From assembly GCA_002439735.1 (NCBI GenBank), contig DJPG01000152.1, positions 1 through 8,426 of the forward strand: 8,426 nt of DNA, written 5' to 3'. The DNA comes from Firmicutes bacterium UBA6418. GTDB lineage: Bacteria > Bacillota > Clostridia > Peptostreptococcales > Anaerovoracaceae. This document shows positions 1 to 6,359 of the stretch, piece after piece. The notes beneath the pieces were generated by a model, which ran no database searches, was not told the origin of the DNA, and was given only the letters and a program-made list of their open reading frames with translations. The translations under genes were made by a program, and so were the position numbers. Numbering within the stretch: position 1 is the first letter of the stretch; every line of letters begins with the position of its first letter.

Positions 1-1592
1 GCATTTCCCTCAGTGCCGAAGGAACTGTGCATTTCTCCCTCACCACGGGTAATGGCATCCAGTTCGGTAACAGTAAGCTGAGCAACAAACGCATCCAGGC
101 CCGCTTTGCCGTTCTGAATGTCGTTGAATTTAATGCCCAGATCACCGGTCATAGGTATCTCTTCCGGGAGATGTTCCAGAATATCCGCTTTCAGGTCACC
201 GCACCGCTGGGGAACAGTTTCATAGGCAGGAACGATCTTGCCGTATTTGTCAGGAACGGGCTTCATCCGCTTAAATTCCGTTACTGCGCCTGCCTGAGAG
301 GTCAGTTGTTTCGTAACAATCAGCTCAGCCGTCTCCCATTTACCGACCGGCACCGCACTGCGAACATCGGTGCCCACATACAGCCCGTAAGTTCCTTCCT
401 CAAGTACAAAACAGTAAGGATGTCCAGTAGCGCCGGAGTCATCATAGGATGCAAAGTCCGCTGGATTGACAGTGAACCGGATGGTTTCGGTCTCGTTGGG
501 CGCCAGCAATTTGGTTTTTTTGAAAGCAACCAGATTCCGCAGGGGCTTTCCCAGCTTGCCTTGAGGCGGATTTACATAAACCTGTACAACTTCCGCACCG
601 GTAAGTCTTCCGGTGTTGGTGACTCTGGATTCAATCTTACACATTCCATTGTCATATGTGTAAACGGATTTCACATCAAAGCTGGTATAGCTCATGCCGA
701 AGCCGAAGGGATACAGGACCCGATCTTTGGCAAAGGTTTCAAAATAGCGATAGCCCACATAAATGTCTTCCTGATAGAAGTTATAAGAGATCTTACCGAA
801 GTTCTTGGAGGAAGGATAATCGCTATAGGAAATGGCAATGGTGTCTGTCAGTTTGCCGCTGGGATTTATATCGCCGTAAAGAACGTCGATCACAGCGTTG
901 CCGGACTCCATGCCTCCCTGAAATGCGTAAAGAATTGCACCAATCCGGTTCCCGTACTGTCTGCTCCAGTTTAAGTCAATGATATTGCCTGCATCAATGA
1001 CGATAACGGTCTTTGCAAAAACGTCGGTCACCTGATCAATCAGCTTTTTTTCTGCATCTGCCAGATAAAAATAACCTTTTTTTGCCTTATTGTCCATGCT
1101 TTCACCCATGGCGCGGCCTATAAAAACGACAGCAGTACAGCTTGTTTTGGAAGCTTCTTCAATCAGTTCCCCTGTCAGAGGCATTTCATCGAAATAGGTT
1201 GGCCACATCCCCCACATTCCCTCGAAGGGCACGTTGGCTTCGCACCAGGATTTGTAGGTATCTGCTAATTTCTCATTGAATTTTACACCCTTGCTGCGGA
1301 TGGCTTCCATAGGACTGACCCGGTATGGAGCATTTACATCACCGCCGGACCCATAGCCAACATAGAAGTAATCATTCTGTACACGCCCGAAGAAGGCTGT
1401 TTCCTCGTCTACGCGAAGAGGAAGCGTCCCGTCATTTTTCAGCAGCACAATGCCTTCGGCGGCTGCGGCTCGGCAGGTAGAAAACATTTCTTTATTCTCA
1501 AAAGATTCGCCAAGAACGGTCTTGCTCATTGCCTGGGAAAGCTGGTCATTGTGCGCAATCAGATATTTGATGATTTTCTGCTTAAAAGTCAT
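1..1592 (-). CDS. Glycoside hydrolase family 3 enzyme with permuted domain order (partial, C-terminus beyond left edge)
   Basis: The 530 visible residues begin with the part that is C-terminal in ordinary GH3 enzymes. An alpha/beta sandwich (about residues 40-305) carries AAAAEGIVLLKNDGTLPL near 43-60, GRAMGESMDN at 159-168, GDINPSGKL at 240-248 and EEDIYVGYRYFETF-like sequence near 274-287. A fibronectin-III-like domain (about 315-425) follows, then a linker. From about 498 the sequence (LDAFVAQLTVTELDAITRGEG) looks like the start of the TIM barrel, which continues off the window. This inverted order is known from Ruminococcus albus and Butyrivibrio beta-glucosidases. Glu164 aligns by eye with the acid/base Glu of GEGYDR in Thermotoga neapolitana Bgl3B; the nucleophile Asp would lie in the missing barrel. 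No signal peptide is seen, so it probably acts in the cytoplasm on beta-glucosides or beta-xylosides. The ATG overlaps the GH43 stop as ATGA, and GGAGGT lies 11 nt upstream (1604-1609). Family assignment is firm; substrate is not. Confidence 0.93.
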   Translation of the reverse strand, partial: MTFKQKIIKYLIAHNDQLSQAMSKTVLGESFENKEMFSTCRAAAAEGIVLLKNDGTLPLRVDEETAFFGRVQNDYFYVGYGSGGDVNAPYRVSPMEAIRSKGVKFNEKLADTYKSWCEANVPFEGMWGMWPTYFDEMPLTGELIEEASKTSCTAVVFIGRAMGESMDNKAKKGYFYLADAEKKLIDQVTDVFAKTVIVIDAGNIIDLNWSRQYGNRIGAILYAFQGGMESGNAVIDVLYGDINPSGKLTDTIAISYSDYPSSKNFGKISYNFYQEDIYVGYRYFETFAKDRVLYPFGFGMSYTSFDVKSVYTYDNGMCKIESRVTNTGRLTGAEVVQVYVNPPQGKLGKPLRNLVAFKKTKLLAPNETETIRFTVNPADFASYDDSGATGHPYCFVLEEGTYGLYVGTDVRSAVPVGKWETAELIVTKQLTSQAGAVTEFKRMKPVPDKYGKIVPAYETVPQRCGDLKADILEHLPEEIPMTGDLGIKFNDIQNGKAGLDAFVAQLTVTELDAITRGEGEMHSSFGTEGN

Positions 1593-3091
1593 AACGCTTC
1601 CGTACCTCCAAATTCGATTTTTAAGATATCTATTGTCCCGGTGCCTGTAAATGTCAGATATAGCGCATGCGTTCCGGTTGCGTAGATGCTTGTCGTATAA
1701 GCAGCCCATTTTTCAGCCGGTGCAATGAGAATCCGTCCAAGCGCATGGTCGTCCGCATAGACAGTCAAATCGCCCGATCCGGTTCCTTTTGCCCAAACAG
1801 TCACAGAGACCATACCTTGGAACAGGAAATACTTAAAGCCCGCCATACAGCCATCCCCAAAATCTGCAATGATTCGCTCGCTCTCCCGGCAGGTAATGTG
1901 GGGGAGTATTTCTTTTCGGCGTTGGTTGGCGGCAGGCGGCATATGACCGTTGGTCAAATTGCAGCAAAGTGGAGCAGGGTAGCTACCGTTCGCCTTCAGA
2001 GGCCCACCGTTCAGACCGCAGGAGGTCATTTCCACCTGGGCAATGCTCCCATCCGCGTTGATGGTTATTTCCTCTGCGCAGCCCTGACGGCTGTAGCTGG
2101 ATTTGTTGGTCTGGCGATGGTAGAAGATATACCACTTTTCATTGATTTGCACGATGCTGCCGTGATTATTTCCGGTCATGGCCAGTCTATCCTCTGGCTT
2201 TCTGCTTCCGTAACCAATATCTCCGTTGGATACGATGACTCCGCCATATTTGAAATTTCGATCCGGATGGTCACTAACGGCGTAGCACAGCTCATGTGCT
2301 ACCTGAGAAGAATAAATAAAGTAGTATTTACCGCCAATTTTACGCATGGAGCTGGCTTCAAAAAAAGCATGTCCTTCAAAATCTGTGCCATAGGCGTCAA
2401 TCTGCGCAGGGGCAATTTTGCGGGGCTCCGTCAATACCGTCAGCATATCTTCTGCCAGCCTCACAGCAAATGCTCCGGCAACAGACCCGCCTTCACGGCG
2501 AATCTGGCAGAACGTCTTGTCGAATAACATTCTTTCCAGAATAGGCATTGCTGTCTTTTTCATGACATTCCGCAGAGCAGCAGGCATATGGTCCAGCTGC
2601 TCTGCTCCGATAGCCCACCCATAATAGAGCCAGAGGACACCGTTATCGTTCAATACAGCGGGATCAAAGGTGATATTTCGGTCGAAGGTACTGCCGTCCG
2701 GATTGCGAATTTCGCCGTAGTATTTATACTTACCTGCTGGGGTATTGCAGACAGCAACATGGATTGGCCCGGTAAAAGCGGGATGTGCGAGGGCATAGTA
2801 AAGATAGAACCTTCCATCCTTGCCCTGCACCACATCCGGAGCGTACATATATTGATATTTCTCGCTATGTGCAGGATCCTGTTCCTTACGATAAATTGTC
2901 CCCTCGCATCTCCAATCGCTCAAATCTTTCACAGGGGCGCTCCAACACGCATAGTCCAGCATGCAGAAAGTGTCGCCGCCTTCTTTGTCATGGGAGCCGA
3001 ACACATACACCCGATCACCGAAAACATGTGGTTCTCCGTCTGGAATATAGGTGTCAAGCGGAAGATAGGGATTCAGTGCCTGTTTTTTCAT
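1589..3091 (-). CDS. Glycoside hydrolase family 43 enzyme with C-terminal CBM6-like domain
   Basis: This 500-residue protein is a five-bladed beta-propeller GH43 enzyme (about residues 5-360). It is followed by a CBM6-like beta-sandwich (about 395-495: GMVSVTVWAKGTGSGDL, then a GTHALYLTFTGTGTIDILKIEF-type ending). Likely catalytic residues are the base Asp18 (YIPDGEPHVFG), the pKa-modulating Asp143 (FDPAVLND) and the general acid Glu245 (FFEASSMRKIGGKYYFIYSS). His310 (NNHGS) and YHRQ at 324-327 fit the conserved late propeller motifs. GH43 enzymes are inverting alpha-L-arabinofuranosidases, beta-xylosidases or related exo-enzymes; the subfamily cannot be fixed by eye. No signal peptide is visible, so it is probably cytoplasmic, which is unusual company for a carbohydrate-binding fold. 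It begins 6 nt after the GH2 stop with no strong Shine-Dalgarno sequence, suggesting translational coupling. Its TGA overlaps the GH3 start codon. Confidence 0.92.
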   Translation of the reverse strand: MKKQALNPYLPLDTYIPDGEPHVFGDRVYVFGSHDKEGGDTFCMLDYACWSAPVKDLSDWRCEGTIYRKEQDPAHSEKYQYMYAPDVVQGKDGRFYLYYALAHPAFTGPIHVAVCNTPAGKYKYYGEIRNPDGSTFDRNITFDPAVLNDNGVLWLYYGWAIGAEQLDHMPAALRNVMKKTAMPILERMLFDKTFCQIRREGGSVAGAFAVRLAEDMLTVLTEPRKIAPAQIDAYGTDFEGHAFFEASSMRKIGGKYYFIYSSQVAHELCYAVSDHPDRNFKYGGVIVSNGDIGYGSRKPEDRLAMTGNNHGSIVQINEKWYIFYHRQTNKSSYSRQGCAEEITINADGSIAQVEMTSCGLNGGPLKANGSYPAPLCCNLTNGHMPPAANQRRKEILPHITCRESERIIADFGDGCMAGFKYFLFQGMVSVTVWAKGTGSGDLTVYADDHALGRILIAPAEKWAAYTTSIYATGTHALYLTFTGTGTIDILKIEFGGTEAL

Positions 3092-3097
3092 AGGCTT

Positions 3098-5467
3098 TTA
3101 TTCTACGACTATAGTGGCAGAAGCTGCTTCCGTTCCGTCGGCAGCGGTAACGGTGATCACGCCGGACTGCTGCGCCAGGATAACCGCCTGAGCACGCCCC
3201 TGGAAGGTGGTAAAACTGCCGCTGAGATAAGACTCCTCAGTTCTGGGATTGGCACTCCCGAAGCCCAGCAGCTTACCGCCCTCAACAGAAATGTTTACCT
3301 TGCGGTCTGCGTTGGACTCCACATTTCCCTTTTCGTCGGCAATCGCTACATTCACATAGACCACATCACCGGCTTTAATGGAGCTTTCTTCCGCGTTAAC
3401 TGTCAGGCGGTAATTCTGAGCGGTTTCCAAACTGGAGCGGCATAGTTCCTTTTTATGCACATCCATTGCGATTGCAGTCAGCTTGCCCTGCTGATAGGGA
3501 AGCGTGAATTTTGCGCAGCAGTTCCTTGTCAGCTTTCGGCCAATCATCTTACCATCCAGCCGCAATTCCACTACAGGTGCGTTGAAGTATACCTCCACTT
3601 TCGCTTTTTTACCCTCGCAGCCAGCCCAGCTCCAGCTGGGAACAGAATCGGTGCAGCGCCACATGGATGTCTTTGGCGTTTCATCGGAGTGATTCACAGG
3701 GCGGACGGAGATGGCGGGACGCTCCAATTTATCCCACACGGCGGCAGCAAAGAACATTTCACCGCCGGGGTTTCCTAAAATGTCAATTGCACCGGAACCG
3801 CCCAGCAGCCAGGGGTAGGGCTTCTCCGAGCCGATGCCCACTTCGCTGCGGTAGTTCCATGCACCGATTCCGGCTTCGCCCAGATAGTCCCAGCCTGTCC
3901 ACATAAAATCGCCTACCAGATAGGGCAGCCTTTTAACCATGCGCCAGTTCTTTGCAATGTCACCGGGAAAGGTCTCACTGCCTACAACAACCCGCTCAGG
4001 ATGCTGTGTCTTTTCCAGCTTATAGCGGCCGGAACCATAATTGTAGCCGCAGATATCCAGCAGCGCCAACACCGGAGTAGTCGTCCTATCGACCATGGGC
4101 AGCCTGGTTCCAACGTTCATCATCTTGCCAAAAGCGGTGTTGATCATATTATTGAATTCCTGAGAGCCGTTGTTGATGCGCTCCCGCTGCTTTTCCACAT
4201 GGCTCTTTTTTGCAGGCTTTGCGCTATCTTCCGCAGATTCTCCGGTGAAGGCATCCATCCGCCCCATGGCCTCCCCCTGCATCATGGCAAGGTTGAACCC
4301 TGCGGTGACTGCACGGGTAGAATCCAGCGTTTTCAACCGAAGAATCATATCGTGGGCCAGATCCACGCCCTTCTGTTTGGCAGGCTCCACAACTTCGTTG
4401 CCAATAGAGTACATAATGACAGATGGATGATTAAAGTCTTTGCGGACAATGGCTTCGATATCTCGGACGTAATTGTCCATGAAGTCAATGCCGTAGTCGT
4501 ACTTATTTTTGGGCTTATACCACATATCCCACAGCTCATCCATGATATACATACCATAGTAGTCCGCAGCCTTCATCATTTCGATGGAACAGGGATTGTG
4601 GGCAGAACGGATGGCATTGAAGCCAGCATCCTTCATTTTCTTCACCCGGCGCCATTCGGATTTGGGAAAGGATGCAGCGCCCAAAACGCCGTTGTCATGG
4701 TGGACACAGCCACCCCGGAGCAGTATCTCCTTGCCATTGATATAGAGTCCCTTATTTGACCAGATAACCTGTCGGATACCAAAACGTTCATCCAGCACTT
4801 CAATGGTTTCACCGTTTTCCAGTAAAGTGACACGGCAGGTATATAGATTGGGCGTTTCATCGTTCCACAGTCTGGCGTCAGGGACGGTGATCTCGCAGTA
4901 GTCGCCAAAGCCAGAAGCAACAACCGTTTCGCCGCCCAGAATTTCGATTTTCACGTCGCCGCCGGTGTGGACGGTTTCTACTATGATCTGGGCAGGATAG
5001 ACGGATCTGGTGGTGATCCGCACTCCTTGCCAATGAATGTAGGAATTACCGCCCAGAAGCAGAGAAACGGGACGGTACATGCCGGAGCCAGAATACCAGC
5101 GGGTATTGGGTATCCTGGAATTGTCAGCTACAACGACAATTTCGTTCTCCTCTCCATACTTCAGGTGCTCATTCAGACTGACGGTAAAATCTGTGTAGCC
5201 ATATTTGCAGCCACCGATCAACATGCCATTCAGATACACTTCACTGCTGCGGTAGATGCCTTCAAAATAGAGGGCAGCGTGCATATTCTGCCATTCGGTA
5301 GGGGCAGTGAATTTCTTGGTATATTGGTAAATCCCGCCGGTGAAATAAGCGGAAGCTGCCTTAGCCGGAGAATCCGCATCGCGGGGCGCTGACAGCATTG
5401 CATCGTGAGGGATAATAACGGGCTTCCCATCCAACAACCAGTTATCGCAAAAATCAATTCTTTTCAT
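3098..5467 (-). CDS. Glycoside hydrolase family 2 beta-galactosidase-like enzyme
   Basis: The 789-residue product has the GH2 order: a sugar-binding jelly roll (about 1-140, with LYFEGIYRSSEVYLNG and NTRWYSGSGMYRPV), an Ig-like domain (about 145-230), and a TIM barrel (about 235-545). A DUF4982-like domain follows (about 620-682, KVEVYFNAPVVELRLDGKMIGRK), then a C-terminal Ig-like domain (about 685-789). The acid/base is Glu358 in YSIGNEVVEP and the nucleophile is Glu498 in VVVGSETFPGD. SAHNPCSIEMM at 288-298 is the usual substrate-pocket motif. The NxK/NKKG motif of beta-glucuronidases is not seen, so beta-galactosidase or a related exo-beta-glycosidase is favoured. About 70 residues (395-465) are inserted between the two catalytic Glu segments. 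No signal peptide is visible, so it is probably cytoplasmic. AAGGAG (5475-5480) lies 7 nt before the ATG. It is second in the operon, 24 nt after tetR. Substrate specificity is inferred only. Confidence 0.93.
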   Translation of the reverse strand: MKRIDFCDNWLLDGKPVIIPHDAMLSAPRDADSPAKAASAYFTGGIYQYTKKFTAPTEWQNMHAALYFEGIYRSSEVYLNGMLIGGCKYGYTDFTVSLNEHLKYGEENEIVVVADNSRIPNTRWYSGSGMYRPVSLLLGGNSYIHWQGVRITTRSVYPAQIIVETVHTGGDVKIEILGGETVVASGFGDYCEITVPDARLWNDETPNLYTCRVTLLENGETIEVLDERFGIRQVIWSNKGLYINGKEILLRGGCVHHDNGVLGAASFPKSEWRRVKKMKDAGFNAIRSAHNPCSIEMMKAADYYGMYIMDELWDMWYKPKNKYDYGIDFMDNYVRDIEAIVRKDFNHPSVIMYSIGNEVVEPAKQKGVDLAHDMILRLKTLDSTRAVTAGFNLAMMQGEAMGRMDAFTGESAEDSAKPAKKSHVEKQRERINNGSQEFNNMINTAFGKMMNVGTRLPMVDRTTTPVLALLDICGYNYGSGRYKLEKTQHPERVVVGSETFPGDIAKNWRMVKRLPYLVGDFMWTGWDYLGEAGIGAWNYRSEVGIGSEKPYPWLLGGSGAIDILGNPGGEMFFAAAVWDKLERPAISVRPVNHSDETPKTSMWRCTDSVPSWSWAGCEGKKAKVEVYFNAPVVELRLDGKMIGRKLTRNCCAKFTLPYQQGKLTAIAMDVHKKELCRSSLETAQNYRLTVNAEESSIKAGDVVYVNVAIADEKGNVESNADRKVNISVEGGKLLGFGSANPRTEESYLSGSFTTFQGRAQAVILAQQSGVITVTAADGTEAASATIVVE

Positions 5468-5491
5468 ACGCAGTCTCCTTTTGGTGATGTT

Positions 5492-6052
5492 TTATTGAAT
5501 TACCTCCATAAGCGGCGTTAAAATATCCGCCATCGTCTGAGGGGACTCCTTTGCCCCACCTCTGATCCAGCCTACAATCACGTTATAAGCAGCACCGGTA
5601 TAAAAAAGCATTTCATAATGCCCGATTCTTCCGGCAGAAGAGAATTGCGCGGACATTGGATTAAAATGTTCCAGCAATGCAATTTCCTGCCCAATTTGCA
5701 CAGCCAGCTTATAAAAATCAATATCCTTAAGCAGACCTTCAAACATTCCGCACCAAAAAGCGTTTGGATTGATACCCTGCTCCCGCTCGCGCATATAGGT
5801 GTAGACACTTTGGAATTTCTGACGCACAATACAGCGAAAGACATCTTCCTTGGATTCGTAATTCCGGTAATAGGCGCCTCGGGAAACCCCGGCTTTTGCC
5901 GCAATATCCGTCACGGAAATATCCTTAAAATCCTTTTCCCAGAGCAGCCGCAGCAGTGCGTCCTCAATACAAGCCCGTGTCAACTCACGGGATTCCGTAT
6001 TACAAAGATGAAGCATGCGGTTTCGCTCTTGCTTCCATTCATCCGAACACAT
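5492..6052 (-). CDS. TetR/AcrR-family transcriptional regulator
   Basis: This 186-residue regulator has an N-terminal TetR helix-turn-helix (about residues 22-72). The core ISVTDIAAKAGVSRGAYYRNYESKEDVF runs across 45-72 and is characteristic of the family. An alpha-helical ligand and dimer domain follows (about 75-186), ending in the motif VGWIRGGAKESPQTMADIL seen in many Firmicute TetR proteins. The frame stays open to an ATG at 6100, but that codon has no ribosome binding site. The ATG at 6052 has AGGGAGGA 8 nt upstream and is preferred. It is the first gene of the leftward operon, so it probably represses its own promoter. The shared 18-bp element at three local promoters makes it the best candidate regulator of the GH20 gene and the transporter as well. 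The ligand is unknown. A TetR rather than a LacI, AraC or GntR protein over glycosidase genes hints at a glycoside or aglycone effector, as with UidR; that is inference. Confidence 0.93.
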   Translation of the reverse strand: MCSDEWKQERNRMLHLCNTESRELTRACIEDALLRLLWEKDFKDISVTDIAAKAGVSRGAYYRNYESKEDVFRCIVRQKFQSVYTYMREREQGINPNAFWCGMFEGLLKDIDFYKLAVQIGQEIALLEHFNPMSAQFSSAGRIGHYEMLFYTGAAYNVIVGWIRGGAKESPQTMADILTPLMEVIQ

Positions 6053-6060
6053 TCTGAATG

Positions 6061-6068
6061 TCCTCCCT
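6061..6068 (-). promoter_or_regulatory. Ribosome binding site that fixes the tetR start
   Basis: AGGGAGGA on the minus strand ends 8 nt before the ATG at 6052. The upstream in-frame ATG at 6100 has no purine-rich sequence before it, so translation most likely starts at 6052. Confidence 0.8.
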
Positions 6069-6089
6069 ATTACAATATACTTTTGTCGG

Positions 6090-6112
6090 AAGCCCGTCAT
6101 TCGGCGTGGCTT
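6090..6112 (-). other. Hairpin in the leader of the tetR operon
   Basis: On the minus strand, AAGC and CCG pair with CGG and GCTT around an AATGA loop, with a 4-nt bulge on one side. It lies in the roughly 120-nt leader between the predicted transcription start (near 6174) and the tetR start, about 20 nt before the ribosome binding site. No known riboswitch or terminator is recognised. The rest of the leader holds only a short TTTGTACAAA palindrome at 6122-6131. A function is unproven. Confidence 0.35.
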
Positions 6113-6180
6113 TTATAGCACTTTGTACAAAATAGCATGGATCAAGCAACGGCGATCACTGTATTTCGTTCATATTACAT

Positions 6181-6209
6181 AGTATATTTTTGGCCTAAAC
6201 AAATGTCAA
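6181..6209 (-). promoter_or_regulatory. Sigma-A-type promoter for the leftward tetR-GH2-GH43-GH3 operon
   Basis: Read on the minus strand, a consensus -35 box TTGACA (6209-6204) is followed by exactly 17 bp and TATACT (6186-6181). The predicted start is near 6174, giving a leader of about 120 nt before the tetR ATG. The first five bases of the -35 box are also the end of the shared 18-bp element, so a bound protein would block RNA polymerase. Confidence 0.85.
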
Positions 6210-6222
6210 GTCGGTGTGAACA
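6205..6222 (-). promoter_or_regulatory. Putative operator, copy A (tetR operon promoter)
   Basis: The minus-strand sequence TGTTCACACCGACTTGAC matches copies B and C at 15 of 18 positions each, and overlaps the -35 box by five bases as they do. The bases after it (ATTTGTT) also match copy C. It faces copy B across the divergent region as an inverted repeat with 16 of 18 positions paired. It is probably a binding site for the TetR protein encoded next door; that link is inference. Confidence 0.65.
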
Positions 6223-6233
6223 GTATTGCGCAT

Positions 6234-6271
6234 TTTGTGCTGCCGCGTAGTTAGAAAAACGGCAGCACAAA
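6234..6271. repeat. Perfect 12-bp inverted repeat at the centre of the divergent control region
   Basis: TTTGTGCTGCCG (6234-6245) and CGGCAGCACAAA (6260-6271) are exact reverse complements around a 14-nt A-rich spacer. The repeat lies upstream of both outward promoters, so neither transcript would contain it. It is therefore unlikely to be a terminator for either flanking gene and more likely a DNA-level element: a second regulator's paired sites or a cruciform. Each arm is 11 nt from its neighbouring operator copy. Copy C near the transporter lacks this arm. Confidence 0.8.
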
Positions 6272-6282
6272 CTTTCTTGCTT

Positions 6283-6300
6283 TGTTCACTCCGAATTGAC
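6283..6300 (+). promoter_or_regulatory. Putative operator, copy B (GH20 promoter)
   Basis: TGTTCACTCCGAATTGAC differs from copy C (7994-8011) only at the two variable positions in the middle and overlaps the GH20 -35 box by five bases. Within the element there is only a weak dyad around the central CCG. The strong symmetry is between copies A and B. Confidence 0.65.
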
Positions 6301-6324
6301 TTCATTTTTTACTCCACTTATACT
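6296..6324 (+). promoter_or_regulatory. Sigma-A-type promoter for the GH20 gene
   Basis: TTGACT (6296-6301), a 17-bp spacer and TATACT (6319-6324) form a near-consensus promoter, with a start predicted near 6331 and a leader of about 30 nt. It diverges from the tetR operon promoter. The two -35 boxes are 86 bp apart. Confidence 0.85.
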
Positions 6325-6359
6325 GTTGGTATTGCAAAACAGAGTTCGGAGGAATATCG

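Noticed and set aside
27..974. A 315-codon open frame on the plus strand.
   Set aside because: It lies wholly antisense to the GH3 gene, whose frame encodes recognisable family motifs; its own translation shows no known domain and it has no clear ribosome binding site.
1667..3445. Two long plus-strand open frames (1667-2527 and 2588-3445).
   Set aside because: Both are antisense shadows of the GH43 gene, the second running on into the GH2 gene. Their translations are low in recognisable motifs and they lack plausible start signals.
6053..6100. An N-terminal extension of TetR by 16 residues from the ATG at 6100.
   Set aside because: No ribosome binding site precedes that ATG, whereas AGGGAGGA is well placed before the ATG at 6052, and the extension falls outside the TetR fold.
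6234..6271. The 12-bp inverted repeat read as an intrinsic terminator.
   Set aside because: It lies between two divergent promoters, upstream of both starts, and is not followed by a proper T-tract on either strand.
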